Assembly: GCF_011045125.1 (NCBI RefSeq)
Contig: NZ_JAAKZF010000046.1
Span: forward strand, 1-45,180
DNA length: 45,180 nt
From: Allomesorhizobium camelthorni
GTDB lineage: Bacteria; Pseudomonadota; Alphaproteobacteria; Rhizobiales; Rhizobiaceae
Reading direction: 5' to 3'
The position numbers were made by a program, and so were the translations under genes. The notes beneath the pieces are model-generated. The model searched no databases. It was not told the origin of the DNA and saw only the letters and a list, made by a program, of their open reading frames with translations. This document shows positions 16,419 through 25,127 of this stretch, in pieces; the first letter of the stretch is position 1; each line of letters starts with the position of its first letter.

Positions 16419-17114
16419 TCAGGCGCTTTCGCGGATCTCTTCCGGCTCGCGCAGCACATAGCCGCGGCCCCAGACCGTCTCGATGTAGTTCTGCCCGCCG
16501 GAGGCCGCGTCGAGCTTCTTGCGCAGCTTGCAGATGAAAACGTCGATAATCTTCAGTTCCGGCTCGTCCATCCCGCCGTAAAGGTGGTTGAGGAACATTT
16601 CCTTGGTCAGCGTTGTGCCCTTGCGCAGCGAGAGCAGCTCCAGCATCTGGTATTCCTTGCCGGTCAGATGCACGCGCTGGCCGCCGACTTCCACGGTCTT
16701 GGCGTCGAGATTGACCACCAGGTCGCCGGTTGTGATGACGGACTGCGCATGGCCCTTGGAGCGGCGCACGATGGCGTGGATGCGGGCGACGAGCTCGTCC
16801 TTGTGGAACGGCTTGGTCATGTAGTCGTCGGCGCCGAAGCCGAGGCCGCGAACCTTGTCCTCGATGCCGGCCATGCCAGAGAGAATCAGGATCGGCGTCT
16901 TTACCTTGGACAGGCGAAGCGTTCTCAAGACTTCGTAGCCCGACATATCAGGCAAATTAAGATCAAGGAGAATGATATCGTAGTCATAAAGCTTACCGAG
17001 ATCGACGCCTTCTTCACCGAGATCGGTGGTATAGACGTTGAAGCTCTCCGATTTCAGCATCAGCTCGATGCTCTGTGCGGTTGCACTGTCATCTTCTATC
17101 AGCAGAACGCGCAT
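16419..17114 (-). CDS. ctrA: Cell-cycle master regulator CtrA
   Basis: CtrA is the OmpR-type response regulator that controls division, motility and replication genes in alphaproteobacteria. The 231 residues match the family exactly. The receiver domain has Asp8-Asp9, phospho-acceptor Asp51 in LLDLNLPD and Lys104 in MTKPF. The winged-helix DNA-binding domain has the very conserved [21 protein letters not shown]-type region near 170-190. The C-terminus ends in Ala, as expected for ClpXP-degraded CtrA. ATG 17114 is preceded by AGGGGAATGAA. The long upstream region holds TTAA half-sites and four clustered GANTC sites. Confidence 0.97.
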   Translation of the reverse strand: MRVLLIEDDSATAQSIELMLKSESFNVYTTDLGEEGVDLGKLYDYDIILLDLNLPDMSGYEVLRTLRLSKVKTPILILSGMAGIEDKVRGLGFGADDYMTKPFHKDELVARIHAIVRRSKGHAQSVITTGDLVVNLDAKTVEVGGQRVHLTGKEYQMLELLSLRKGTTLTKEMFLNHLYGGMDEPELKIIDVFICKLRKKLDAASGGQNYIETVWGRGYVLREPEEIRESA

Positions 17115-17564
17115 TTCATTCCCCTTTTCTGCCGCCGGACCATTTGGCACTCCATCCGGTGCCGGAGCAGCGATTGCTGTGAGCTGAGGCTGCCACCGAA
17201 TGGTTAACAAAATCTAATTCCGCCCGCAAAGCGATACCAGATTTTTTAACGATCGGATACATTCTCTTGAATCTTATGACGAATCCCAACGACCAGCCCT
17301 TAACGCATCACGTGAACAAACAGCTTCAAGTGATTCATGCGATTCACCCTCGCCGGCAATTCAGCTTTGCACCCGGATTTTTACCGGGCCTTAAGTCCTG
17401 ACCCGTATGATTAACAATGCCCGTAAACGAATGGTTACCGGCGCCGAAAAATCTTAGGAATTCGTTTCCTATGGTGGCGCAGGCTGGCCAGGCCGTTTGC
17501 GGCAGGGTCTTTTTTGTGGGTAGGGCTGCTTGTTCAGAGTTTTGCGTCTCCGGGAGTACAGGTC
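17115..17564. promoter_or_regulatory. ctrA/fliJ divergent regulatory region
   Basis: This 450-base gap holds the promoters of two divergent genes. Four GANTC sites lie within 77 bases (17269-17273, 17281-17285, 17332-17336, 17341-17345), the CcrM methylation sequence known to time ctrA transcription in Caulobacter. An ATGGTTAA (17200-17207), the reverse complement of the TTAACCAT CtrA half-site, lies 86 bases upstream of the ctrA start. Several isolated TTAA motifs occur, for example at 17246, 17310, 17390 and 17411. No further gene is visible. Confidence 0.6.
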
Positions 17565-17942
17565 ATGAAGTCACGTGAAAACCTCGTTCGGCTGAAACAG
17601 TTTCAGGTGAACGAGAAGCGCCGGCAGTTGCTTCAACTCGACATGATGATCGCCGAATTCGAGCGCATGGCCGGCGAACTGGATTTCCAGATCAACGCCG
17701 AGGAAAAGAAGGCCGGCATCACCGACATCAACCATTTTGCATACCCAACCTTCGCCAAAGCCGCCCGCTTGCGCAGGGACAATCTGATAAACTCACAGGC
17801 TGACCTCGCCCAGCAGCGAAGCGTCGCCGAATCATTACTCGCCGAAGCTGAAGCGGAGCTTTCCAAGGCGGAGATGCTGGAATCGCGTGACGGCAAAATG
17901 CGCGAGATCGACAGCGACAGCCGCAGCGCCATGATCGGCTGA
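17565..17942 (+). CDS. fliJ: Flagellar export chaperone FliJ
   Basis: A 125-residue, almost fully alpha-helical coiled-coil protein that begins MKSRENLVRLKQFQVNEKRR, as do the FliJ proteins found beside ctrA in Brucella and other rhizobia. FliJ is the soluble stalk-like component of the flagellar type III export ATPase complex. The start at 17565 has CGGGAG nine bases upstream. A longer frame from 17514 has no support. It is divergent from ctrA and separate from any other flagellar gene in the window. Confidence 0.85.
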   Translation: MKSRENLVRLKQFQVNEKRRQLLQLDMMIAEFERMAGELDFQINAEEKKAGITDINHFAYPTFAKAARLRRDNLINSQADLAQQRSVAESLLAEAEAELSKAEMLESRDGKMREIDSDSRSAMIG

Positions 17943-18016
17943 GAAGGGCGCCTGCGGGAGCCGACGCTCGCGAGGCCCCGCCGGACAGTCCCGGCCGCGA
18001 TCGCCCCAATCTATTA

Positions 18017-18808
18017 TCAGCCCTGGGCCGCCGTCATGAACGCATCCAGCCGCCGGTTGAAGGGCTCGCCTGTTCGTTGAACGCTGTGCCCGGCACCCGC
18101 GATCACGGCGCGGTCGGCTCCCAGTTCCCGCTCAAGCACGTCGCAGACGGCATCGAAGGCGGCGCTGTGCCCGCCGGAAACAACCAGCTTCGGAAAGGGC
18201 GCATCGGCGAGTTGCCGGAGCGGGATGTCGGCCTCCCACGGTCCGCGCTCGACAACCAGCATCGCCGCACCCCGCGCCAGCGGCGGCGGAAGCGGGTCTG
18301 GCAATCGTGCCGCGGAACCGACGAGTTCGACAAACCGGCGCAGGAATGCCGGAGGGTCGTTAAGCGGCCCATTCCGCCAGTGGTCCTTCAGGCGCGCCAC
18401 GAGTTCATCGGCCGCGGTCGAACCGGACGCGACGCCAAACGCCGGCGGCTCGATCACTGTCAGCGAACGGACGGCCTCGGGGCGAAGAGCGGCGGCAAGC
18501 AGGGCGATGACGCTCCCATAGGAATGCCCGACCACATGAACGCGATCCGCGCCCCAGGGCTGTCCCAGCCGGTCGAGAATCCTGGCGATCAGCCTGGCGT
18601 CGGCGGCGAAGTCTTCGCGCTCGGGCGTCGAACCCGCCCCATAACCCGGTCGATCGATGATGATCAGCTTCCATCTGTCGGCGAGCGGCCGCTGCGCCGG
18701 CCAGGTCAACTCGCCGTTCGTGACGCTGCCATGGATGAACAGAACCGGCGGCCCATCGCCATACACTTCGTACTGAAGATCGACGCCATCGACTTCGAGT
18801 GTCGGCAT
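18017..18808 (-). CDS. Alpha/beta hydrolase
   Basis: A 263-residue alpha/beta hydrolase: oxyanion region FIHGS (24-28), nucleophile elbow GHSYGS with Ser96, and the catalytic His in GAGHSVQRTG near 243. The sequence resembles menaquinone-synthesis MenH-like or esterase-type members, but a substrate cannot be assigned. ATG 18808 with GGGAG upstream is chosen over an in-frame extension to 18850. It lies between fliJ and sciP with no clear functional tie to either. Confidence 0.85.
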   Translation of the reverse strand: MPTLEVDGVDLQYEVYGDGPPVLFIHGSVTNGELTWPAQRPLADRWKLIIIDRPGYGAGSTPEREDFAADARLIARILDRLGQPWGADRVHVVGHSYGSVIALLAAALRPEAVRSLTVIEPPAFGVASGSTAADELVARLKDHWRNGPLNDPPAFLRRFVELVGSAARLPDPLPPPLARGAAMLVVERGPWEADIPLRQLADAPFPKLVVSGGHSAAFDAVCDVLERELGADRAVIAGAGHSVQRTGEPFNRRLDAFMTAAQG

Positions 18809-19008
18809 CCTAATCTCCCACCAACGGCGGATGCAGTCACCGACAAGCATAGCCTCCGCGGCGAGCGACGACTACTCCGCGCGGACCACCTGTTACGGCA
18901 TTGCGTCGCTTGTCCAGGCGGCCGGGATCGAACGAAGACAAAGTGAGGGCGTGAGAGGCGGCGGGGAAGGAACGCCAGCGTTGGGCGGCGTGCTTTACGT
19001 TCAGCCAC

Positions 19009-19284
19009 TCAGTGCCGGTATTGCTGGATGCGCGTGGTGCGCAGGCCGGCAAGGCCGTATTCGTCGATCGAGGCCTGCCAGGAGAGGAATTCTTCGGTCG
19101 TGAGCTTGTAGCGCTGGCAGGCTTCCTCGAGGCTGAGCAGGCCGCCCCGGACTGCGGCGACCACTTCCGCCTTGCGGCGGATGACCCAGCGGCGGGTGTT
19201 CGTCGGAGGAAGATCGGCGATGGTAAGCGGGCTGCCGTCTGGCCCAATCACATATTTGACACGCGGTCTAACCAGATCGGTCAT
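19009..19284 (-). CDS. sciP: CtrA inhibitor SciP (DUF1153)
   Basis: SciP is a small helix-turn-helix protein that binds CtrA at promoters and blocks transcription of CtrA-dependent genes in Caulobacter. The 91 residues carry the conserved start MTDLVRPRVKYVIGPDGSPL, then IADLPP and RRWVIRRKAEVVAAV with the trihelical domain LLSLEEACQRYKLTTEEFLSW and GLAGLRTTRIQQYR. This conservation is characteristic of DUF1153. The gene sits about 2 kb from ctrA, so regulator and inhibitor are almost neighbours. Upstream are a TTAC-N7-TTAC dyad and one GANTC site (19384-19388). Confidence 0.93.
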   Translation of the reverse strand: MTDLVRPRVKYVIGPDGSPLTIADLPPTNTRRWVIRRKAEVVAAVRGGLLSLEEACQRYKLTTEEFLSWQASIDEYGLAGLRTTRIQQYRH

Positions 19285-19361
19285 AGTACTCTCTACAAAA
19301 ACTCAAAGACCCAATCCCGGCAAGAATAGCCCAACAGCTTTAAAATTTGCCTAAACGCCTG

Positions 19362-19376
19362 GTAAGCGTTGGGTAA
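19362..19376 (-). promoter_or_regulatory. TTAC-N7-TTAC dyad upstream of sciP
   Basis: On the minus strand, TTACCCAACGCTTAC lies 78 bases before the sciP start. It shares 13 of 16 positions (including the next C) with the element upstream of the response regulator at 15812. A GAATC site follows at 19384-19388. Confidence 0.35.
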
Positions 19377-19539
19377 TGATGGTGAATCCTTCGTTAGCGG
19401 CCGCTGTGGTCGGCATCTGACCCGCGCCTCCGGAAAAGCCTTTTGTTTGCAACGGCTTGTGATCCGGCCCGAAAAGTGGCGCTTTGCGCTTGCTTGACCT
19501 ATATTGGCTTCGTTGGCATGAAGCGCCCAAATTTGGAAC

Positions 19540-20745
19540 ATGGAACGCCTTTCGATGAACAGCCTGGATCTGCCGGGACGGCCTGAAGACACACGCATCG
19601 TCGTGGCGATGTCGGGCGGCGTCGATTCCTCAGTCGTGGCCGGAATCCTGAAGCGCGAGGGCTATGATGTCGTCGGCGTAACCCTGCAGCTTTACGACCA
19701 TGGCGCAGCGACCCACCGCGCCGGCTCCTGCTGCGCCGGTCAGGACATTGACGACGCCCGCCGTGTATCGGAGACGCTGGGCATTCCGCATTACGTGCTG
19801 AATTACGAGGAGCGCTTCCGCAAGTCGGTGATCGAGCCCTTCGCGGAGAGCTATGTTTCGGGCGAAACGCCGATCCCCTGTGTCTCGTGCAACCAGACGG
19901 TGAAGTTCGCCGATCTCTTGGAGACCGCGCGTGAACTCGGCGCCGACGCACTTGCGACCGGCCACTACATCCGCAGCAAGGCTAACGGCGCGCACCGGGC
20001 GCTCTACCGCCCGGTCGACGCCGACCGCGACCAGAGCTACTTCCTGTTCGCGACCACGCAGGAGCAGATCGATTACCTGCGCTTTCCGCTCGGCGGCCTG
20101 TCAAAGCCGGAGGTGCGCGCTATCGCCGAGGAACTCGGCCTGAGCGTCGCCGCCAAGCAGGACAGCCAGGACATCTGCTTCGTGCCGCAGGGCAAATATT
20201 CCGACATCATCGCCAAGCTCAAGCCGACGGCGGCGACGCCCGGCGACATCGTCCACATAGACGGCCGCGTGCTCGGCCGCCATGACGGAATTCTGCGCTA
20301 TACGGTCGGCCAGCGCCGCGGCCTCGGCGTCGCCTCGGGCGAGCCGCTCTACGTGGTGCATCTCGACGCCGAACGGGCGCGGGTGATCGTCGGGCCGCGC
20401 GAGGCGCTGGAGACCCACAAGATCTACCTTCGTAACGTGAACTGGCTGGGCGACATGGCGCTCGACGCCATTCCGTCGGAAGGGCTGGAACTTTTCGCCA
20501 AAGTGCGCTCGACGCGCCCGCCGCGCCCGGCGATGCTGCATCATCACGGTGGCGCAAGCTGGGTGGAGCTTGCGGACGGCGAGTCCGGCATAGCGCCGGG
20601 CCAGGCCTGCGTGCTCTATACCGACGACGGCAATGACGCGCGCGTTCTGGGCGGCGGCTTCATCGAACGCTCCGAGCGCGCCGCGGAAGCCGAGGCGATG
20701 TTGACCCGACTTGCAGCAAAGCCGGCGCGCATCGCCGCGGAATAG
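19540..20745 (+). CDS. mnmA: tRNA-specific 2-thiouridylase MnmA
   Basis: MnmA installs the 2-thio group on uridine 34 of the tRNAs for Lys, Glu and Gln, using ATP and persulfide sulfur. The 401-residue protein shows the PP-loop SGGVDSS (25-31) and the catalytic cysteines in [11 protein letters not shown] (about 113-124) and DSQDICFVP (about 207-215), followed by the central and C-terminal beta-barrel domains. The start may be ATG 19540 or ATG 19555. The first has TTGGA a few bases upstream. It is divergent from sciP and followed 14 bases later by the DUF1232 gene. Confidence 0.95.
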   Translation: MERLSMNSLDLPGRPEDTRIVVAMSGGVDSSVVAGILKREGYDVVGVTLQLYDHGAATHRAGSCCAGQDIDDARRVSETLGIPHYVLNYEERFRKSVIEPFAESYVSGETPIPCVSCNQTVKFADLLETARELGADALATGHYIRSKANGAHRALYRPVDADRDQSYFLFATTQEQIDYLRFPLGGLSKPEVRAIAEELGLSVAAKQDSQDICFVPQGKYSDIIAKLKPTAATPGDIVHIDGRVLGRHDGILRYTVGQRRGLGVASGEPLYVVHLDAERARVIVGPREALETHKIYLRNVNWLGDMALDAIPSEGLELFAKVRSTRPPRPAMLHHHGGASWVELADGESGIAPGQACVLYTDDGNDARVLGGGFIERSERAAEAEAMLTRLAAKPARIAAE

Positions 20746-20759
20746 AAGCGGGCGGGCCG

Positions 20760-21140
20760 ATGCTTGCCGCCCTCAAAAGCTGGGCGAAAAGCATCACGGA
20801 CGATGCGATCGCCCTATTCCTCGCCGCGCGCGACCCGCGCACGCCCTGGTATGCGAAAGCCATAGCCACGCTGGTGGCCGCCTACGCTTTGAGCCCCATC
20901 GACCTCATTCCCGATTTCATCCCGGTTCTCGGCTACATCGACGATCTGCTGATCGTACCGGCCGGCATATGGATCGCGGCCAGGCTGGTGCCCGCCGAAC
21001 TGATGGATGAATTCCGCGCGACGGCGGCCAAGCTGGAAACGCAGCCGAACAGCCGGGCGGGCGCACTGCTCGTGGTCGCCGTCTGGCTCGCCGCGGCCGG
21101 CTTGCTGACCTGGTGGTTCTGGCCCCGCAGCGCCAACTGA
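20760..21140 (+). CDS. YkvA-like membrane protein (DUF1232)
   Basis: A 126-residue protein with the DUF1232 signature YALSPIDLIPDFIPVLGYIDDLLI (shown in part, about 42-65), then a helical stretch and a C-terminal membrane segment (about 103-121, ending LTWWFWPRSAN). Function is unknown for the family. It is probably cotranscribed with mnmA and ends three bases before the stop of the convergent oxidoreductase gene. Confidence 0.85.
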   Translation: MLAALKSWAKSITDDAIALFLAARDPRTPWYAKAIATLVAAYALSPIDLIPDFIPVLGYIDDLLIVPAGIWIAARLVPAELMDEFRATAAKLETQPNSRAGALLVVAVWLAAAGLLTWWFWPRSAN

Positions 21141-21142
21141 GA

Positions 21143-22096
21143 TCAATCGTGGATGACGGTGCCCGCCGTCAGGATGCGCAGCACCGAGATCGCCTCCTCG
21201 CCGCTGGTGCGGGGCGCCGCGCGTGTCGCGATGCAGTGCAGGAAATGCTCCAGCTCGCGCGTCAGCGGCATGCCTTGCTTTACATGCACATAGGCCGGCT
21301 CGTTGGCGGTGAACGCCCACTGTCCGCTGTCCTGCCAGACGGCATGGCGATAGACCGCGAGCTTGCGCTCCCACGGCTCGACATCGTCGAACACCGCCAT
21401 CGCCTTGGTGCCGACGACGGTCAGCCGGCGCTCGCGATAGGGATTGAGCCGCGAGGTGAACAGATGGCTTCTCAGGCCATTGGGAAAGCGCATGTGCAGA
21501 TGCGCGAAATCCGAGAGGTGGTCGAGCAGCGCCGCCCCCTCGCCTCGCACCTCGATCGGCGCCGTCCCGGTGATCGCCAGGATCATCGACAGATCGTGCG
21601 GCGCGAGGTCCCACAGCGCATCGTTTTCGGTGTGGAACTTGCCAAGGCCGAGGCGATGCGAGTGGATGTATTTCACATCGCCGAGCTCGCCCTTGTCGAT
21701 CAGCTCCTTCATCTTCTCGAAAGCCGGATGGAAGCGCAGCACATGCCCGGTCATGAAGATGCGGCCATGCTTTTCGGCGGCCAGCACCGAGCGCTCGGCG
21801 TCCGCCACGGTCAGCGCGATCGGCTTTTCGACCAGCACGTCCTTGCCGTTCTCGACCACGCGGATGGCTGTATCGGCGTGGTATTGCGGCGGCAGCGCCA
21901 CGATGATCGCGTCGACGTCGCGGCGCGCGAAAAGATCGTCCGGCTCGATCGCCAGGCAATCCTGCTCGCTCGCAAAGCCTTCCGCGCGGGCGCGGTTGGC
22001 GTCCGAAACGGCATGGAGGGCGCCAAGCGCCTTGAGGGTGCGGATATGGTTCGAGCCCCAATATCCGCAACCAAGGACTGCAATCCGCGGTGTCAT
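21143..22096 (-). CDS. Gfo/Idh/MocA-family oxidoreductase
   Basis: A ~317-residue NAD(P)-dependent sugar or cyclitol dehydrogenase-type protein. It has the Rossmann motif VLGCGYWG right after the N-terminus, VEKPIAL (about 83-89) with the conserved Lys-Pro, and the C-terminal alpha/beta domain including HDLSMIL. Similar proteins act on UDP-sugars or inositols, and the substrate here is unknown. ATG 22096 (MTPRIAVLG) places the Rossmann fold at the start. ATG 22105 and 22135 are in-frame alternatives. The frame remains open further upstream without similarity. Confidence 0.88.
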   Translation of the reverse strand: MTPRIAVLGCGYWGSNHIRTLKALGALHAVSDANRARAEGFASEQDCLAIEPDDLFARRDVDAIIVALPPQYHADTAIRVVENGKDVLVEKPIALTVADAERSVLAAEKHGRIFMTGHVLRFHPAFEKMKELIDKGELGDVKYIHSHRLGLGKFHTENDALWDLAPHDLSMILAITGTAPIEVRGEGAALLDHLSDFAHLHMRFPNGLRSHLFTSRLNPYRERRLTVVGTKAMAVFDDVEPWERKLAVYRHAVWQDSGQWAFTANEPAYVHVKQGMPLTRELEHFLHCIATRAAPRTSGEEAISVLRILTAGTVIHD

Positions 22097-22311
22097 CAAT
22101 TCCATTAGCTCAAGAAATGCGTCGCGCGGAGACATAACGGCGCGACGGTCCGAACTCAAGCCCGGCCTCCGACACGATTGATTGCAGGCAAAGGCCCGTT
22201 TGCGAGCATGAATTGTCGCGACCGGCGCCGCGCTCCGTGCTTGACAGGCCGACCCCAGCGCCACTATATCCCGGCCGACCTTGGCGAACATCCTTTGGAC
22301 CTTCGCCCCGT

Positions 22312-22388
22312 GGCGGGATAGCTCAGTTGGTTAGAGCACGGGAATCATAATCCTGGGGTCGGTGGTTCGAGTCCACTTCCCGCTACCA
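22312..22388 (+). tRNA. tRNA-Met (anticodon CAT)
   Basis: A complete 77-base tRNA with encoded CCA. The acceptor stem is GGCGGGA / TCCCGCT (G1 pairs with U72), the D arm is AGCTCAG...AGAGC, the anticodon stem is CGGGA / TCCTG with the loop ATCATAA and anticodon CAT, and the T arm contains GGTTCGAGTCC. The sequence resembles rhizobial elongator tRNA-Met, although a CAT anticodon could also be tRNA-Ile2. The gene is intact, and a serine recombinase stop codon begins at the very next base, so this is the probable integration site of the island. Confidence 0.93.
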
Positions 22389-23954
22389 TCAATACAGCCG
22401 ACACCTCGGCGTCAAGCAGGCTAGAGAGAGGTGTCCGCGTATTCGCACCTCGTATTCATCGCCGGCTTTTCGTGGACTTATCACGACGCTTTCAACAAGT
22501 TCTCGGAAGGTGCTGGTGATTGCCAGATTTGGCAAAGCGTATTTTTCGACAAGGACAGTGGCGAGTTCTTCCAGGTTCAGTCGAAATCGATCGACAGCCT
22601 GAGGCCGGAACTCGATGACGTTGGTATCACTGCCGGCAAGCTCCACGGCCGCTCGCCACCGATCTCTCTGCGCCCGTAGCTGGGAGATCTCGGTAGACAC
22701 CTCTGCTTCGGATATCAGACCTTTTCCAGCCATAGAAACGAGGCGCTGAATCCGTGCCTCCGCATCCGTGAGCTTAGCCTGCGCCTGCGCCTGCGCCCGG
22801 TCTCGCCTGGCATCAGCCTCGATTCTCCTTCGCTCCTCGCGGTAGGCCGAAACATAGTCAGCAATCAATGCAGGGCTCGCCAGCTGATGTCGCAGCGAGT
22901 CCACGACAAGGCGCTCGACCTTCTCGACATAGTAACGGGCGCCATTGGAGCAAGAACGACTCTCACGATATGTAGAGCATTGAAGGCGAGGTCCGCTCCG
23001 ATCTCTGCCAACTGTCGTCATGCCCCCACCACAAGCCCCGCATTTCAACAACCCTGATAGGGGCCGTGACGATCGGGGGAGATGGACGCCATGCGTACCC
23101 CCTCGTTCAGCTTTGCGAAGTTGAACAGCGTCGAAGAGTTCCTGATCGACAATTCGAAGGTCAGGCATTTCCGCGATGTGCCACTCAGATTCGGGATTGA
23201 CCCGCGACACGCGCTTTCCGGTAGACGGATCTTTCATCATCCGAACGCGGTTCCAGACGTTGCGTCCTGCATAGATCGGATTGCGCAGAATTCCGTGGCC
23301 GCGCTTGCCACTGCCGTTAATCGTCGATGCGTTCCAGCGCTTGCCCCGAGGAGCAGGAATGGCTTCCGCGTTCAAGCTTGCCGCAATATTCCGTGGCGAG
23401 ACTCCCGCTGCGTAAACGGCGAAGATGCGCCGCACAATCGCGGCCTCCTCATCGACAATCTCCAAAACACCTGGCCTGCCAAGAACTGGGCGATATCCGT
23501 AAGCCTTTCCACCAGCGTGGCGGCCGTCATTGACGACGCCCATAAGGCCACGTCGAACTTTTCTGGCTCCCTCTTCGCGCTGCATTTGCCCGACCAGGCC
23601 ATGTACACCGACCTGCAGCGTATCTAGCTTGCCGCCGTTGACGCAGTTGATCTCAATCGAGCGAAATTCGAGATTTTTATGAATGCCGGCGAGGTCCGCC
23701 ATGTCGCGGCTTATTCGATCGGCCGCCTCTGCAATCAACACATCGAAGGCACCGGATTCAGCAGCTGCGATTAGGCGTGCCAAACCGGCGCGCCCGAAAA
23801 CAGAGGCACCTGAACGCGCCCTGTCGTGGTACGTCGAGACGACCGTATATCCAATGCGCGCCGCGTATGCAGCGCACAACGAAATTTGATCCTCAACTGA
23901 GCGGTCGTTTTGTAGGTCGGTTGAGAACCGAGCGTAAATCGCTGCTCGTTTCAT
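22389..23954 (-). CDS. Large serine recombinase (integrase)
   Basis: A 521-residue site-specific recombinase. The resolvase-type catalytic domain has nucleophile Ser11 in YARFSTDL and the active-site arginines in ADRISRD (Arg80, Arg83). A recombinase domain follows (about 150-270, with ILRNPIYAG), then a zinc ribbon with CGACGG and CSTYRESRSC (about 310-345), and a coiled-coil region at about 375-440 as in large serine integrases. It should cut and rejoin attachment sites of the element. Its stop codon directly abuts the tRNA 3' end. No good Shine-Dalgarno sequence precedes the ATG, and a small dyad GTTAG / CTAAC (23975-23990) lies just upstream. Confidence 0.93.
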   Translation of the reverse strand: MKRAAIYARFSTDLQNDRSVEDQISLCAAYAARIGYTVVSTYHDRARSGASVFGRAGLARLIAAAESGAFDVLIAEAADRISRDMADLAGIHKNLEFRSIEINCVNGGKLDTLQVGVHGLVGQMQREEGARKVRRGLMGVVNDGRHAGGKAYGYRPVLGRPGVLEIVDEEAAIVRRIFAVYAAGVSPRNIAASLNAEAIPAPRGKRWNASTINGSGKRGHGILRNPIYAGRNVWNRVRMMKDPSTGKRVSRVNPESEWHIAEMPDLRIVDQELFDAVQLRKAERGGTHGVHLPRSSRPLSGLLKCGACGGGMTTVGRDRSGPRLQCSTYRESRSCSNGARYYVEKVERLVVDSLRHQLASPALIADYVSAYREERRRIEADARRDRAQAQAQAKLTDAEARIQRLVSMAGKGLISEAEVSTEISQLRAQRDRWRAAVELAGSDTNVIEFRPQAVDRFRLNLEELATVLVEKYALPNLAITSTFRELVESVVISPRKAGDEYEVRIRGHLSLACLTPRCRLY

Positions 23955-24099
23955 TGTATGGGTGGATCGTTGTCGTTAGCTGAGACTAACTTTGCGGCGT
24001 CTATCCGCGCCTGGCGAACAGCTAGCGCACGCACGAAATCCCGGAGTGCTAAGGTTGCGGGATTTAGATCCAGCGCATTGGCGCGTGCAACGGCAGTGG

Positions 24100-24336
24100 T
24101 CATTCTGCAGTCCGTTGCATCAAGCGCGGGAGGTCTATGCCCTTTTTCAGAAGGAGATTCACTTTGGTCAGTTCATCCTTGGGCAGATGCTTGAGAAGAA
24201 TCCCGGCCAGAACGTCAGCGCGGTCGTAAGTTGGCTGGAAGCCTTTTTTGATAAGCGTGCCAGCTTTGCGTAATCGCGCTTGCGCTGCCCGAGCCGCATC
24301 GTTCATGCGGTAAGGCGTCTTTTCATCGTTTGTCAC
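24100..24336 (-). CDS. Small unknown island protein
   Basis: A 78-residue basic, helical protein with start GTG 24336 preceded by GGGGAGG. No family is recognised. It follows a strong sigma-70-type promoter (TTGACT, 17 bases, TATATC) and lies upstream of the recombinase in the same direction, so it could be a directionality factor or an antitoxin-like protein. That is speculation. Confidence 0.6.
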   Translation of the reverse strand: MTNDEKTPYRMNDAARAAQARLRKAGTLIKKGFQPTYDRADVLAGILLKHLPKDELTKVNLLLKKGIDLPRLMQRTAE

Positions 24337-24373
24337 AAGTTGGGCCTCCCCTTTTTGTAACGCCGTTCGCGAT

Positions 24374-24449
24374 TCTATTTTGTATTTTGCACGATATAGG
24401 CGTTTTCGCCTTGCAAGTCAAAGGGAATTTGTGTGATGCACAAAATAGA
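24374..24449. promoter_or_regulatory. Inverted repeat in the divergent promoter region
   Basis: TCTATTTTGT (24374-24383) and ACAAAATAGA (24440-24449) form a perfect 10-bp inverted repeat separated by 56 bases, between divergent genes at 24336 and 24486. The arms flank the promoter of the minus-strand gene, so this may be a two-site operator. Confidence 0.45.
24393..24421 (-). promoter_or_regulatory. Sigma-70 promoter for the 24336 gene
   Basis: On the minus strand, TTGACT (24421-24416) is followed after 17 bases by TATATC (24398-24393), close to the sigma-70 consensus with ideal spacing. Confidence 0.6.
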
Positions 24450-24485
24450 TATATTCCGAACGCGGCCGGATGGGGATGATTTGAG

Positions 24486-25052
24486 GTGGCAACTCCGAAA
24501 GAGCTAGTTTCAGCAATTGCGCGCGAAACCGGCGTGCCCGAACCAACAGTTATTGTACACGATAGGAATCTTGCCGAAGTCGGGCTGCGCACTCCCGCCA
24601 TGAGGGGGCGGGGCGTGTCGCGCGTCACATTCCAAGACGCTGCGAACCTCATAATCGCGGTCGCCGGAAGTAGGAACGTTAAGGACAGTGCCGCCACCGT
24701 GAGGGAGTACGCCTTGCTCCCCGCCAGCAAGCCATTAATTTTTGGAGTGGGCCAAGAAACGATCACGCGCGGGAGCACATTTGGAGATGCGCTCGCCGCG
24801 CTGCTAGAGGCCGTACCAGCATCTGCCGACTCCTTCTCGGGCGAAGACGGCGATTGGGTCACCGTTTCGCTGTTCGGGCCGGATCCACGTGCCGTTATTG
24901 AGATAATGAGGCGCGGCGAGGAGCTAAGTACGAGGGAGTACGCGAAGTCGCGCAAGCGCGGTGATCCAAGCCCAACATTTGCGGACCTGCAATTTATCTC
25001 GCGATTTACGCAGATCACGATCGGACACGTTGGAACACTGGTGGCCGGATAG
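24486..25052 (+). CDS. Conserved unknown protein of rhizobial mobile DNA
   Basis: A 188-residue protein starting at GTG. The N-terminal 70 residues (IARETGVPEPTVIVHDRNLAEVGLR and DAANLIIAV) look like a helical DNA-binding region, and I recall similar proteins in alphaproteobacterial prophage and island regions. The C-terminal half contains an alternating beta pattern (DWVTVSLFGPDPRAVIEIM). No function is known. Codon usage and base composition are less GC-rich than in the flanking core genes, consistent with transfer. Confidence 0.7.
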   Translation: MATPKELVSAIARETGVPEPTVIVHDRNLAEVGLRTPAMRGRGVSRVTFQDAANLIIAVAGSRNVKDSAATVREYALLPASKPLIFGVGQETITRGSTFGDALAALLEAVPASADSFSGEDGDWVTVSLFGPDPRAVIEIMRRGEELSTREYAKSRKRGDPSPTFADLQFISRFTQITIGHVGTLVAG

Positions 25053-25127
25053 CCAGATGCCCCAATCCAATTGCCCTCCAACGCGTTCGCGGCTAAACGA
25101 CGCCGCGGGCACATACAGGAGAATGCA

